From positions 1 to 19,638 of the forward strand of contig JBOFLG010000259.1 of the NCBI GenBank assembly GCA_051657745.1: a DNA stretch of 19,638 bases, written 5' to 3'. The position numbers were made by a program, and so were the translations under genes. How positions within the stretch are numbered: position 1 is the first letter of the stretch; every line of letters starts with the position of its first letter. This document shows positions 14,465 to 19,638 of the stretch, one piece after another. Below the pieces are notes generated by a model, which was given only the letters and a program-made list of their open reading frames with translations, did not search any database and had not been told where the DNA came from. Source of the stretch: JBOFLG01 sp051657745. Its GTDB lineage: Bacteria; Actinomycetota; Actinomycetes; Actinomycetales; Dermatophilaceae.

Positions 14465-15538
14465 TCAGGCGCGGACGACCGGGGTCTGCGCAGCGGCAAC
14501 GGGCGCACTACCGGGAGCACCACTGACAAGCAGCTCGGCATCCTCGGGAACCGACCGCTTCAGCACGGCCAACCCGATCGGGCCGTCCTCGGCGTGCCGC
14601 GCCACCGAGGTCAGCCGCCCAACCTCCCGGTCACCGACGACCACCGGCGACCCGGCATCCGGAAGCACGTGACCGGACCCGTCAAGGTGGAGAAAAGCCA
14701 GCCGGCGTGGTGGCCGACCGAGGTTGTGGACCCGGGCCACCGTCTCCTGCCCGCGGTAACAGCCCTTGTGCAGGTGCACCGCGGTGCGTAGCCAGTCGAC
14801 CTCGTGGGCGATCGTGCGATGGTCGGTCTCGAACCCGAGACGCGGGCGCCACGCCGCGACACGGAGCGCCTCGGCCGCCCACACGCCGGCGAGCGGCCGG
14901 TCACCGACCGCAGCAACCAACGACGCGCGCGGCACAACCAGCTCGCGCCAGGCGCGCTCCGACCCGGGGTGACCATCGACCGGCCCATACGCGGCGGTGT
15001 CACCCACCGGCCCTGGCCATGGGTCAACCCAGGCCAGCGGCTCACCATCAGCGGACTCGGCAGCAACGGGCTCACCGAGCACCGCCCACTCGGACGTGAC
15101 ATCGGCGACCTCGACCCGCAGCATGAACCGCATCGACTCCAGCCACGCGGTCAGCGTCGGGGCGGTGCCGGGCTCGACCGAGAGCCAGGTGGTCTCCCCG
15201 TCATCGATGACGTGCAGCGCGTGTTCGACATGCCCCTTGGGTGAGAGCACCAGCGATTCGCGCGATTCGCGCGGCGCCAGACCGGTGAACTGCTGGGTGG
15301 TCATCGAGTTCAGCCACGACATCCGGTCGGGCCCGGTGATCGTGACAACCCCGCGATGCGAGAGGTCGACCGCAGCCAAGCCTTCGGCGAGCAACCGCTG
15401 CTCGCGAGCCGGATCACCGTAATGCGCGGCGACCCCGGCGTCGATGCCCTCGCCCTCGACCGCACCAGGCCGAGCAAGCAACGCGGACAACAGCACTGTC
15501 GCAGGAGCCGGTCCGGCAACCTCGGGTGGACCACTCAT
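14465..15538 (-). CDS. ygfZ: YgfZ/GcvT folate-binding protein
   Basis: Folate-binding protein related to the glycine-cleavage T-protein, involved in maintaining some Fe-S enzymes and tRNA modification. It has 357 residues. The family signature is present as KGCYRGQE at 258-265, including the Cys that defines the YgfZ branch, followed by VARVHNLGRPPRRLAFL. The N-terminal folate-binding part shows VDLSHRGVVTITGPDRMSWL, NSMTTQQFTGLAP and VLSPKGHVEHALHV. ATG 15538 is supported by TACAGT 6 nt upstream (leaderless type). Repeats and a large hairpin separate it from the nitrobindin gene upstream. Confidence 0.94.
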   Translation of the reverse strand: MSGPPEVAGPAPATVLLSALLARPGAVEGEGIDAGVAAHYGDPAREQRLLAEGLAAVDLSHRGVVTITGPDRMSWLNSMTTQQFTGLAPRESRESLVLSPKGHVEHALHVIDDGETTWLSVEPGTAPTLTAWLESMRFMLRVEVADVTSEWAVLGEPVAAESADGEPLAWVDPWPGPVGDTAAYGPVDGHPGSERAWRELVVPRASLVAAVGDRPLAGVWAAEALRVAAWRPRLGFETDHRTIAHEVDWLRTAVHLHKGCYRGQETVARVHNLGRPPRRLAFLHLDGSGHVLPDAGSPVVVGDREVGRLTSVARHAEDGPIGLAVLKRSVPEDAELLVSGAPGSAPVAAAQTPVVRA

Positions 15539-15544
15539 CAGTCC

Positions 15545-15550
15545 ACTGTA
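15545..15550 (-). promoter_or_regulatory. putative -10 hexamer of ygfZ
   Basis: TACAGT, 6 nt, then ATG 15538 on the minus strand. The upstream (-35) region falls inside the 16-bp tandem repeat. Confidence 0.5.
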
Positions 15551-15613
15551 GGCCGGACCGCCGGCAGGCCGGACCACTGGCACCCCGGACCGCCGGTAGG
15601 CCGGACCGCGGCA
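15550..15613. repeat. 16-bp tandem repeat, four imperfect copies
   Basis: Units begin at 15550, 15566, 15582 and 15598; the first reads AGGCCGGACCGCCGGC and the others differ at a few positions. As a higher-order unit, the 23-mers at 15553-15575 and 15585-15607 differ at a single base. The array lies against the ygfZ -10 on one side and the large hairpin on the other. Confidence 0.85.
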
Positions 15614-15614
15614 G

Positions 15615-15677
15615 AACCGACCAATAGGACGCTTCTGCTGGCGTGCTGGAGCAGAAGAAGCGTCCTATTGGTCGGTT
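15615..15677. repeat. long hairpin-forming inverted repeat
   Basis: The left arm (15615-15639) starts AACCGACCAATAGGACGC; the right arm (15650-15677) is its reverse complement except for three extra bases. The outer 22 bp and the inner GCT/AGC pair perfectly around a 10-nt loop (GGCGTGCTGG). It lies 47 bp downstream of the nitrobindin stop, so it could be that gene's terminator, although there is no U-tract. The CCAATAGGA core is AT-richer than its surroundings, and the arms look like a REP or MITE-type repeat. Confidence 0.85.
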
Positions 15678-15723
15678 TGGACCGGGACGACGTCCGCACA
15701 CCGAGGTACGCGGGCGTCATCCC

Positions 15724-16233
15724 CTACTCGACGCGCTTGAGCTCGGCCGACACATGCGACTGCACCGGCTGATCCACCGCAGCCATGTCCATCACCCACA
15801 TGAGGTTGCTGTTCACGCACCCGTACAGGCGGTGGCCTGCCGTGTACGCCGTGGCCACCGGGCTGCGCAGCACGCCATCGGTGCGCACCTCGACCTTCGC
15901 CGGATCGGCACGTCCGGCATACATTTCGACCACCCCGGTCGGGTGGGTGAGCAGCAGCTCAACGTTCGTGCCGTCATCCGCCTCCGGGACTGCCCGCCAG
16001 AAGCCCACCTCGGTGGCCAGCGGACGCACCCGCTCGCCGGCGTCGTCAAGCAACCAGGTGCGCGACTGCCAGGTGAGGAACGGGCGGCCGTCGTGCGCGC
16101 ACACGATCTCCTGCCCGAAGTTGGCCGACTCGATCGTCGGGTAGCCAACGACTCCGGCGCCGGCCCAGGTGCCGACCAGCCAGGCGAGTGGAGCGATGTC
16201 GGGGTGCAGTGTCGAGTCGAGCTGGAAGACCAT
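15724..16233 (-). CDS. nitrobindin family heme protein (DUF1794)
   Basis: Ten-stranded beta-barrel heme protein of 169 residues. Family members bind ferric heme and isomerise peroxynitrite to nitrate. The signature G-x-W-x-G-x-G is at 21-27 (LVGTWAGAGVVGYPTIE), and the axial His is expected at H160 in the conserved C-terminal SHVSAELKRV. Other family stretches are TWQSRTW and GVVEMYAGRAD. ATG 16233 is chosen for the match to family starts; TAGACT lies 7 nt upstream, overlapping the first base of the divergent dsrE-like gene. Only 12 bp separate the two start codons. In a mycothiol producer this would fit defence against reactive nitrogen species. Confidence 0.93.
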   Translation of the reverse strand: MVFQLDSTLHPDIAPLAWLVGTWAGAGVVGYPTIESANFGQEIVCAHDGRPFLTWQSRTWLLDDAGERVRPLATEVGFWRAVPEADDGTNVELLLTHPTGVVEMYAGRADPAKVEVRTDGVLRSPVATAYTAGHRLYGCVNSNLMWVMDMAAVDQPVQSHVSAELKRVE

Positions 16234-16248
16234 ACGGTGGAGTCTATG
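16231..16248. promoter_or_regulatory. overlapping divergent leaderless promoters (nitrobindin / DsrE)
   Basis: Plus strand: TACGGT (16233-16238), 7 nt, ATG 16246. Minus strand: TAGACT (16241-16246), 7 nt, ATG 16233. Each -10 hexamer overlaps the other gene's start codon by one base, so the two RNA polymerase complexes could hardly bind at once. Confidence 0.5.
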
Positions 16249-16617
16249 GATGACGCCGTACCCACCCTGGTCGTCAAGGTCACCTGCGGCATCGAGGCGC
16301 TCGAGCGACTGAACCAGGCGTTCACGGTGGCGACAGCAGCGCTGGCCTCCGGAGTCGAGACCAGCGTGTGGCTCACCGGCGAGGCCTCGTGGATGGCAGT
16401 CGCCGGCCGGGCCGAGGCGGTTGAACTCCCCCATGCCGCACCGCTGGCCGAACTTCGTGACGCGCTGCTCGACGGCGCGTCCGTGACAGTCTGCGGCCAG
16501 TGCGCGGCCCGGCGAGACCTCGCCGAGACCAACCTGCTGCCCGGTACGCGCATCCGCGGTGCTGCGGCGTTCGTCGAGGAGGTCGTCGCGCCAGGAGCAC
16601 GTGCGCTCGTCTACTGA
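16246..16617 (+). CDS. DsrE/DsrF-family protein
   Basis: Small cytosolic protein of 123 residues with a DsrE-like alpha/beta fold. The opening strand is TLVVKVTCGIEALERLNQAF, followed by ALASGVETSVWLTGEASWM, and the family's predicted active loop carries a C-x-x-C pair, C83/C86 in SVTVCGQCAARRDL; C14 is a further cysteine. Relatives take part in sulfur transfer or resemble peroxiredoxin partners. ATG 16246 is supported by TACGGT 7 nt upstream; the frame is open much further back but is antisense to nitrobindin there. It is divergent from nitrobindin with 12 bp between starts, which hints at linked redox or nitrosative stress roles. Confidence 0.85.
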   Translation: MDDAVPTLVVKVTCGIEALERLNQAFTVATAALASGVETSVWLTGEASWMAVAGRAEAVELPHAAPLAELRDALLDGASVTVCGQCAARRDLAETNLLPGTRIRGAAAFVEEVVAPGARALVY

Positions 16618-16637
16618 CCGCACGAGGGATCCGACAA

Positions 16638-16661
16638 CTGACGGAGTAGGGAGTCCGTCAG
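16638..16661 (+). terminator. possible hairpin terminator after the DsrE-family gene
   Basis: CTGACGGA (16638-16645) pairs with TCCGTCAG (16654-16661) across an 8-nt loop, 20 bp after the stop codon. No U-tract follows. Confidence 0.4.
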
Positions 16662-16722
16662 GTGCCGGCGCGGCCCGGGGGTGGTGGGCCGTGGTCCACG
16701 CGGCGGCTCCGGCATGGCGCCT

Positions 16723-16792
16723 CAACTTTCGGGTTCGCACCACTTCCGTAGTCGCGCACAGACGAGAGTCTCGGGTGCGGGCGGGAAAGTTG
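16723..16792. repeat. imperfect 19-bp inverted repeat
   Basis: CAACTTTC-n5-CGCACC (16723-16741) faces GGTGCG-n5-GAAAGTTG (16774-16792); 14 of 19 positions pair, and the 5-nt centre of each arm does not. The 32-bp middle holds an odd palindrome CGAGA-G-TCTCG (16763-16773). It lies between the convergent DsrE-family and 16804-17754 genes. Confidence 0.7.
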
Positions 16793-16803
16793 TGTGGTGC
16801 GGC

Positions 16804-17754
16804 TCAGCCGACGAGTGCAAGCGTGAGCACATAGGCGACCACCCCTGGCGCCAGCACACCCGCCGCCGCCACGGACAGTTGCCCACGGAAGCCGGTGACG
16901 GGAGGGAGCACGCAGAGCACCCGGCGCACCGCGTGGGAGATCGCTGCCACCAAGAAGCCCAGCAGCGCGGCTGGACCCGCTGCAGGGGCGGGCAGCACGC
17001 TCGCGGCAGCCACGGCGGCCACGCCTCCGAGAAGCATCGCCGCCGGTAGCAGCCACGGGCGGATGACGCGCGCGCCGGCGCCCAGGTCGGCGAGCGACCC
17101 AGCGGCCACGGCCACCAAGGCAACGGCGGCAAGACCGGCCGACTGCTCGTCACGCGCCAGCGGAACCCACGCTGCACCCACGGCCACCACGGCGAGTGCG
17201 AGCGAGGTCACGGCGACCGACTCGGTAAGCCGTGGTCGGCCATCTCGGCGCACCAGCTGATGCCCAAACATCAGCGCCAGCCCCACCGTCATCGCCGCTG
17301 GCACCCACCGAAGGTGCGGCTGGTCGGGCACGGCCGCCACCGTGGGCGCAAGCACCGCGGTGACCCCGATCGCCAACGAGGAACCGAACCGGCTCGACGA
17401 GCCGAGCAGCCCAGGCCAGCCCCACGCCAGCACGACGCCGGTCCAGGCCAGCCCGGCCGCGAGGAGCACCGCATCGACGACGACCGCGAGCACCAGCAGC
17501 GCGCACACCACCACCGTGGTGACCACCACCACCGGGCGCGGGACGATGGCCAATGGCGGCAGTACCGGGTTGCGCTCGAGGGCGTCACGAGCCTCGCGCC
17601 GCGCCCGACGGCTCGCCCGCTCGGCGGCGTCAGCACCGGCATCCGGGCCAGTGCGCGCACCGCCCCGGCGGTCGGCCTGGTGGCGCACCCGCTCGGCATC
17701 GGATGACGAGGTGCCACTTCCAGCCCCGCCCAACTCGTCCTCCACGACCCGCAT
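16804..17754 (-). CDS. multi-pass membrane protein
   Basis: Unrecognised integral membrane protein of 316 residues. A charged, Arg/Ala/Asp-rich N-terminal region of about 70 residues (including RASRRARREARDALERN) precedes about eight or nine hydrophobic segments, from VVVVTTVVVCALLVLAVVVD at about 75 to VAAAGVLAPGVVAYVLTLAL at the C-terminus. ATG 17754 is 7 nt after the moaD stop; an in-frame GTG at 17769 would overlap moaD by 8 nt. Either way it probably shares a transcript with moaD. I see no motif that assigns a transport or enzymatic role. Confidence 0.78.
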   Translation of the reverse strand: MRVVEDELGGAGSGTSSSDAERVRHQADRRGGARTGPDAGADAAERASRRARREARDALERNPVLPPLAIVPRPVVVVTTVVVCALLVLAVVVDAVLLAAGLAWTGVVLAWGWPGLLGSSSRFGSSLAIGVTAVLAPTVAAVPDQPHLRWVPAAMTVGLALMFGHQLVRRDGRPRLTESVAVTSLALAVVAVGAAWVPLARDEQSAGLAAVALVAVAAGSLADLGAGARVIRPWLLPAAMLLGGVAAVAAASVLPAPAAGPAALLGFLVAAISHAVRRVLCVLPPVTGFRGQLSVAAAGVLAPGVVAYVLTLALVG

Positions 17755-17761
17755 CCTCGCA

Positions 17762-18136
17762 CTACCCACCGGCGAACGGAGGCAGGATCTCGACCGTATA
17801 CCCAGCCCGCAGGACGTCGGTGCCGCGGCTGGCGCGACCATCGACGAGCACCGAGCACACGGGCAGCACGTGGGCCAACGCAGGTCGTTCCGCCGCCACG
17901 ATGGTCAACAGTTCGGCGACTGTCCCCGGCCTCGGCATCCGCTCGACGTCGACCCCAGCAGCGTCACGAGCGGCCGCCCAGTACCGCACTTCGACGTCGC
18001 CGGCCTCCTCGGCCCGCCGGCCCGCGCCGAGGTTCAGCGGGCCCATGGGGCCAGCCGCAGCGGTATCCCCACCGACCTGCGCGGCGACCGCCGTCTCATC
18101 GGCATCGACGTCTCGGTCCGACACGTTCACGACCAC
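17762..18136 (-). CDS. MoaD/ThiS-family sulfur-carrier protein
   Basis: Ubiquitin-fold small protein that carries sulfur as a C-terminal thiocarboxylate, most likely the small subunit of molybdopterin synthase. Recognisable stretches are VEVRYWAAARDAAGVD, GTVAELLTIVAAE, CSVLVDGRASRGTDVLRAGY and the essential C-terminal Gly-Gly in VEILPPFAGG. The start is uncertain: the frame is open to GTG 18136 (124 residues) while the conserved domain begins near VEVRYW, so ATG 18046 (94 residues) matches the usual family length better. No other molybdenum-cofactor gene is in the window. It is divergent from glnR with about 15 bp between starts if GTG 18136 is used. Confidence 0.85.
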   Translation of the reverse strand: MVVNVSDRDVDADETAVAAQVGGDTAAAGPMGPLNLGAGRRAEEAGDVEVRYWAAARDAAGVDVERMPRPGTVAELLTIVAAERPALAHVLPVCSVLVDGRASRGTDVLRAGYTVEILPPFAGG

Positions 18137-18137
18137 C

Positions 18138-18143
18138 TATTCT
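18138..18143 (+). promoter_or_regulatory. putative -10 hexamer of glnR
   Basis: TATTCT ends 8 nt before ATG 18152. GGAGG (18144-18148) lies between, only 3 nt from the ATG, so either a leaderless or a very short leader mRNA is possible. Confidence 0.4.
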
Positions 18144-18151
18144 GGAGGGCC

Positions 18152-18850
18152 ATGGCCCACCTGCTGCTGCTGACCAACACGTTGGCGCCGAGCGCGGAGG
18201 TGCTGCCTGCGCTCGGGCTGCTCAGTCACCATGTTCGCATCCTCCCGGCCGAGGCCTCGGCCCTGGTCGACGCACCTCAGGCCGACGTCGTGCTGGTCGA
18301 TGCTCGCCGCGAGCTGGCGATGGCGAAGTCGCTGTGCCGCGTCATCTGCACCACCGGCGCCTCATCGCCGCTCATCGTCGTCGTCACCGAGGGCGGTCTC
18401 GCCGGCCTGACCAGCGAGTGGGGGGTCGACGATGTCGTCCTCGACACCGCCGGGCCCGGCGAGGTCGAGGCACGACTCCGGTTGGCGATGGGCCGCCAAC
18501 TCGAGAGCGCCGAGGAGGAGGGTGGCCCGATCACCGCTGGCTCCCTCGTCATCGACGAGGCCACCTACTCGGTGCGGCTTCGCGGGCGGCTGCTGGATCT
18601 CACCTACAAGGAGTTCGAGCTGCTGAAGTACCTCGCCCAGCACCCCGGCCGGGTGTTCACCCGATCGCAGTTGCTGCAGGAGGTGTGGGGCTACGACTAC
18701 TTCGGCGGCACCCGCACCGTTGACGTCCACGTGCGGCGACTGCGAGCCAAACTCGGCACCGACTATGAGGTTCTCATCGGCACGGTGCGCAATGTCGGCT
18801 ACCGCTTCGTGCCCGAAGTGGCCGAGACGCTCACCGACCTCGAGGCGTGA
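18152..18850 (+). CDS. glnR: GlnR, OmpR-type global nitrogen regulator
   Basis: Orphan OmpR-family regulator of nitrogen metabolism genes (glutamine synthetase, ammonium and nitrate uptake) in actinobacteria. It has 232 residues. The N-terminal receiver-like domain starts MAHLLLLTNTLAPSAEVLPA and includes DVVLVDARRELAMAKSLCR, where an Asp occupies the phosphorylation-like position, and GVDDVVLDTAGPGEVEARLR. The winged-helix domain from about 135 contains LDLTYKEFELLKYLAQHPGR, VWGYDYFGGTRTVDVHVRRL and IGTVRNVGYRFVPE. These match GlnR closely from memory. No partner kinase is adjacent, as usual for GlnR. mshD follows after 2 nt, the same pairing as in M. tuberculosis. Confidence 0.93.
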   Translation: MAHLLLLTNTLAPSAEVLPALGLLSHHVRILPAEASALVDAPQADVVLVDARRELAMAKSLCRVICTTGASSPLIVVVTEGGLAGLTSEWGVDDVVLDTAGPGEVEARLRLAMGRQLESAEEEGGPITAGSLVIDEATYSVRLRGRLLDLTYKEFELLKYLAQHPGRVFTRSQLLQEVWGYDYFGGTRTVDVHVRRLRAKLGTDYEVLIGTVRNVGYRFVPEVAETLTDLEA

Positions 18851-18852
18851 CC

Positions 18853-19638
18853 ATGACCGACATCGACGGCCATGCCGAAGTCGACGCCGTGCTGCGGTCG
18901 CGGATTGACGACATCCGTTCCGCAGCGAGCCGAGCCGACGGCGTCGAGCCGCTGTCCGAGGCGTTCGTCCTCGCCCTCGCGCCAGGGCGGGACATGGCTG
19001 GCACTCAGGGCGGCAGCGCCGTGGCGCACCTCGTCGCTCACGCCGACGGTGGTGCCGTCGTGGGCTACGGCCAGGTGACCGGGTTGGGCGGCAACGCGCC
19101 GGCATCAGCCGAGTTCGTCGTGCACCCCGACGACCGGCGCCGCGGCCACGGGCGAGCCCTCCTCGACGCGGTGGTCGCCGCGGGGGCCGCTGCGGTGTGG
19201 GCGCACGGCAACCTGGCGTCGGCCGGTGCGCTCGCGTCATCGGCCGGGTGGCGGATGACGCGCAGCCTGCACCTCATGGCCCGAACGCTGAGCCAGGCCG
19301 ATCGTGTCGACCCCGAGTTGCCGCCGGGATTCACCGTCCGGCCGTTTCAGCCAGGGCACGACGACACGGCATGGGTGCACCTCAATGCGGCGGCGTTCGC
19401 CGCTCACCCAGAACAGGGCCGGATGACGGTCACCGACCTCCGCGAACGAATGGACCAGGCGTGGTTCGACCCCGCTGGCCTGCTGATGGTCGAGCACCGG
19501 GGCTCCGACGCCCCGGTGGCGTTTCATTGGACCAAGATCGACCCGACCGCCATTCCCCGACTGTGCGCACCGGCATCCGCTGACGACGCCACGCGGAAGC
19601 GTGCCGGGCGAACCCCACGACCCACCGTCGGGCGGGCC
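18853..19638 (+). CDS. mshD: mycothiol synthase (3' end cut by window edge)
   Basis: Last step of mycothiol biosynthesis: acetylates the cysteinyl amine of Cys-GlcN-Ins using acetyl-CoA. It is a double-GNAT protein, of which 262 residues are visible. The N-terminal GNAT has the CoA-binding signature VVHPDDRRRGHGRALLDAVV (about 91-110) and VWAHGNLASAGALASSAGWR. The second GNAT starts at about 160 (FTVRPFQPGHDDTAWVHLNA, AAFAAHPEQGRMT) and reaches VAFHWTKID before an unusual stretch and the window end. ATG 18853 lies 2 nt after the glnR stop, so the genes are probably co-transcribed. The last about 22 visible residues do not resemble the expected GEVYVVGVDP segment; see findings. Confidence 0.9.
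   Translation, partial: MTDIDGHAEVDAVLRSRIDDIRSAASRADGVEPLSEAFVLALAPGRDMAGTQGGSAVAHLVAHADGGAVVGYGQVTGLGGNAPASAEFVVHPDDRRRGHGRALLDAVVAAGAAAVWAHGNLASAGALASSAGWRMTRSLHLMARTLSQADRVDPELPPGFTVRPFQPGHDDTAWVHLNAAAFAAHPEQGRMTVTDLRERMDQAWFDPAGLLMVEHRGSDAPVAFHWTKIDPTAIPRLCAPASADDATRKRAGRTPRPTVGRA

Noticed and set aside
17342..18151. Upstream extension of the glnR frame (502 codons in total).
   Set aside because: The extension is antisense to moaD and the membrane protein; GlnR proteins start at the MAHLLLLTN region.

Overview
The window reads as chromosomal DNA of a high-GC actinobacterium. Three things point there: strongly GC-biased third codon positions, two mycothiol biosynthesis genes (mshA and the start of mshD), and actinobacterial regulators (SenX3-type histidine kinase, GlnR, an HBHA-like protein beside an XRE regulator). 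The order mshA / YbjN-family gene / gpm / senX3 and the trio XRE regulator / hbhA-like / DUF2516 gene match what I recall of Mycobacterium tuberculosis, but here extra genes are inserted. I cannot name a genus.

Layout. (1) 1-1831: senX3 (minus, cut by the window edge) and phoU (plus) are divergent, and the gap carries two GTTCACC heptamers 22 bp apart, a likely PHO box. (2) 1832-4240: a two-gene cassette, a TauD/gamma-butyrobetaine-hydroxylase-like oxygenase overlapping an EamA/DMT transporter by 4 nt. Its codon use looks less GC-rich than its neighbours, and it is followed by the decayed N-terminus of an IS1634-type transposase. (3) 4275-9141, minus strand: a multi-pass membrane protein whose tail is built from a 48-bp tandem repeat, phosphoglycerate mutase, then a tightly overlapping operon of an unknown membrane-anchored protein, mshA and a YbjN-family protein. 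(4) 9230-10420: a SAM methyltransferase (plus) converging on a DUF2516 membrane protein (minus). (5) 10665-15538, mostly minus strand: Rhizobium-type asparaginase, HBHA-like protein, XRE regulator, BKACE-family enzyme, a truncated gene remnant on the plus strand, and the folate-binding protein YgfZ. (6) 15545-16803: a repeat and hairpin block, then nitrobindin (minus) and a DsrE-family gene (plus), whose start codons are only 12 bp apart. (7) 16804-19638: a membrane protein and MoaD (minus), divergent from glnR-mshD (plus, mshD cut by the window edge).

Functional themes are phosphate sensing (senX3, phoU, PHO box), nitrogen control (glnR), mycothiol and nitrosative/oxidative defence (mshA, mshD, nitrobindin) and Fe-S/tRNA maintenance (ygfZ). 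A window-wide feature is that many genes lack a good ribosome binding site but have a TAnnnT -10-like hexamer 6-8 nt before the start codon, which suggests widespread leaderless transcription.

I do not see a clear new defence or biosynthetic system. The best candidates for something undescribed are the oxygenase-transporter cassette, the unknown membrane protein co-translated with mshA, the repeat/hairpin block at 15550-15677, and the nitrobindin/DsrE pair sharing one tiny promoter region.
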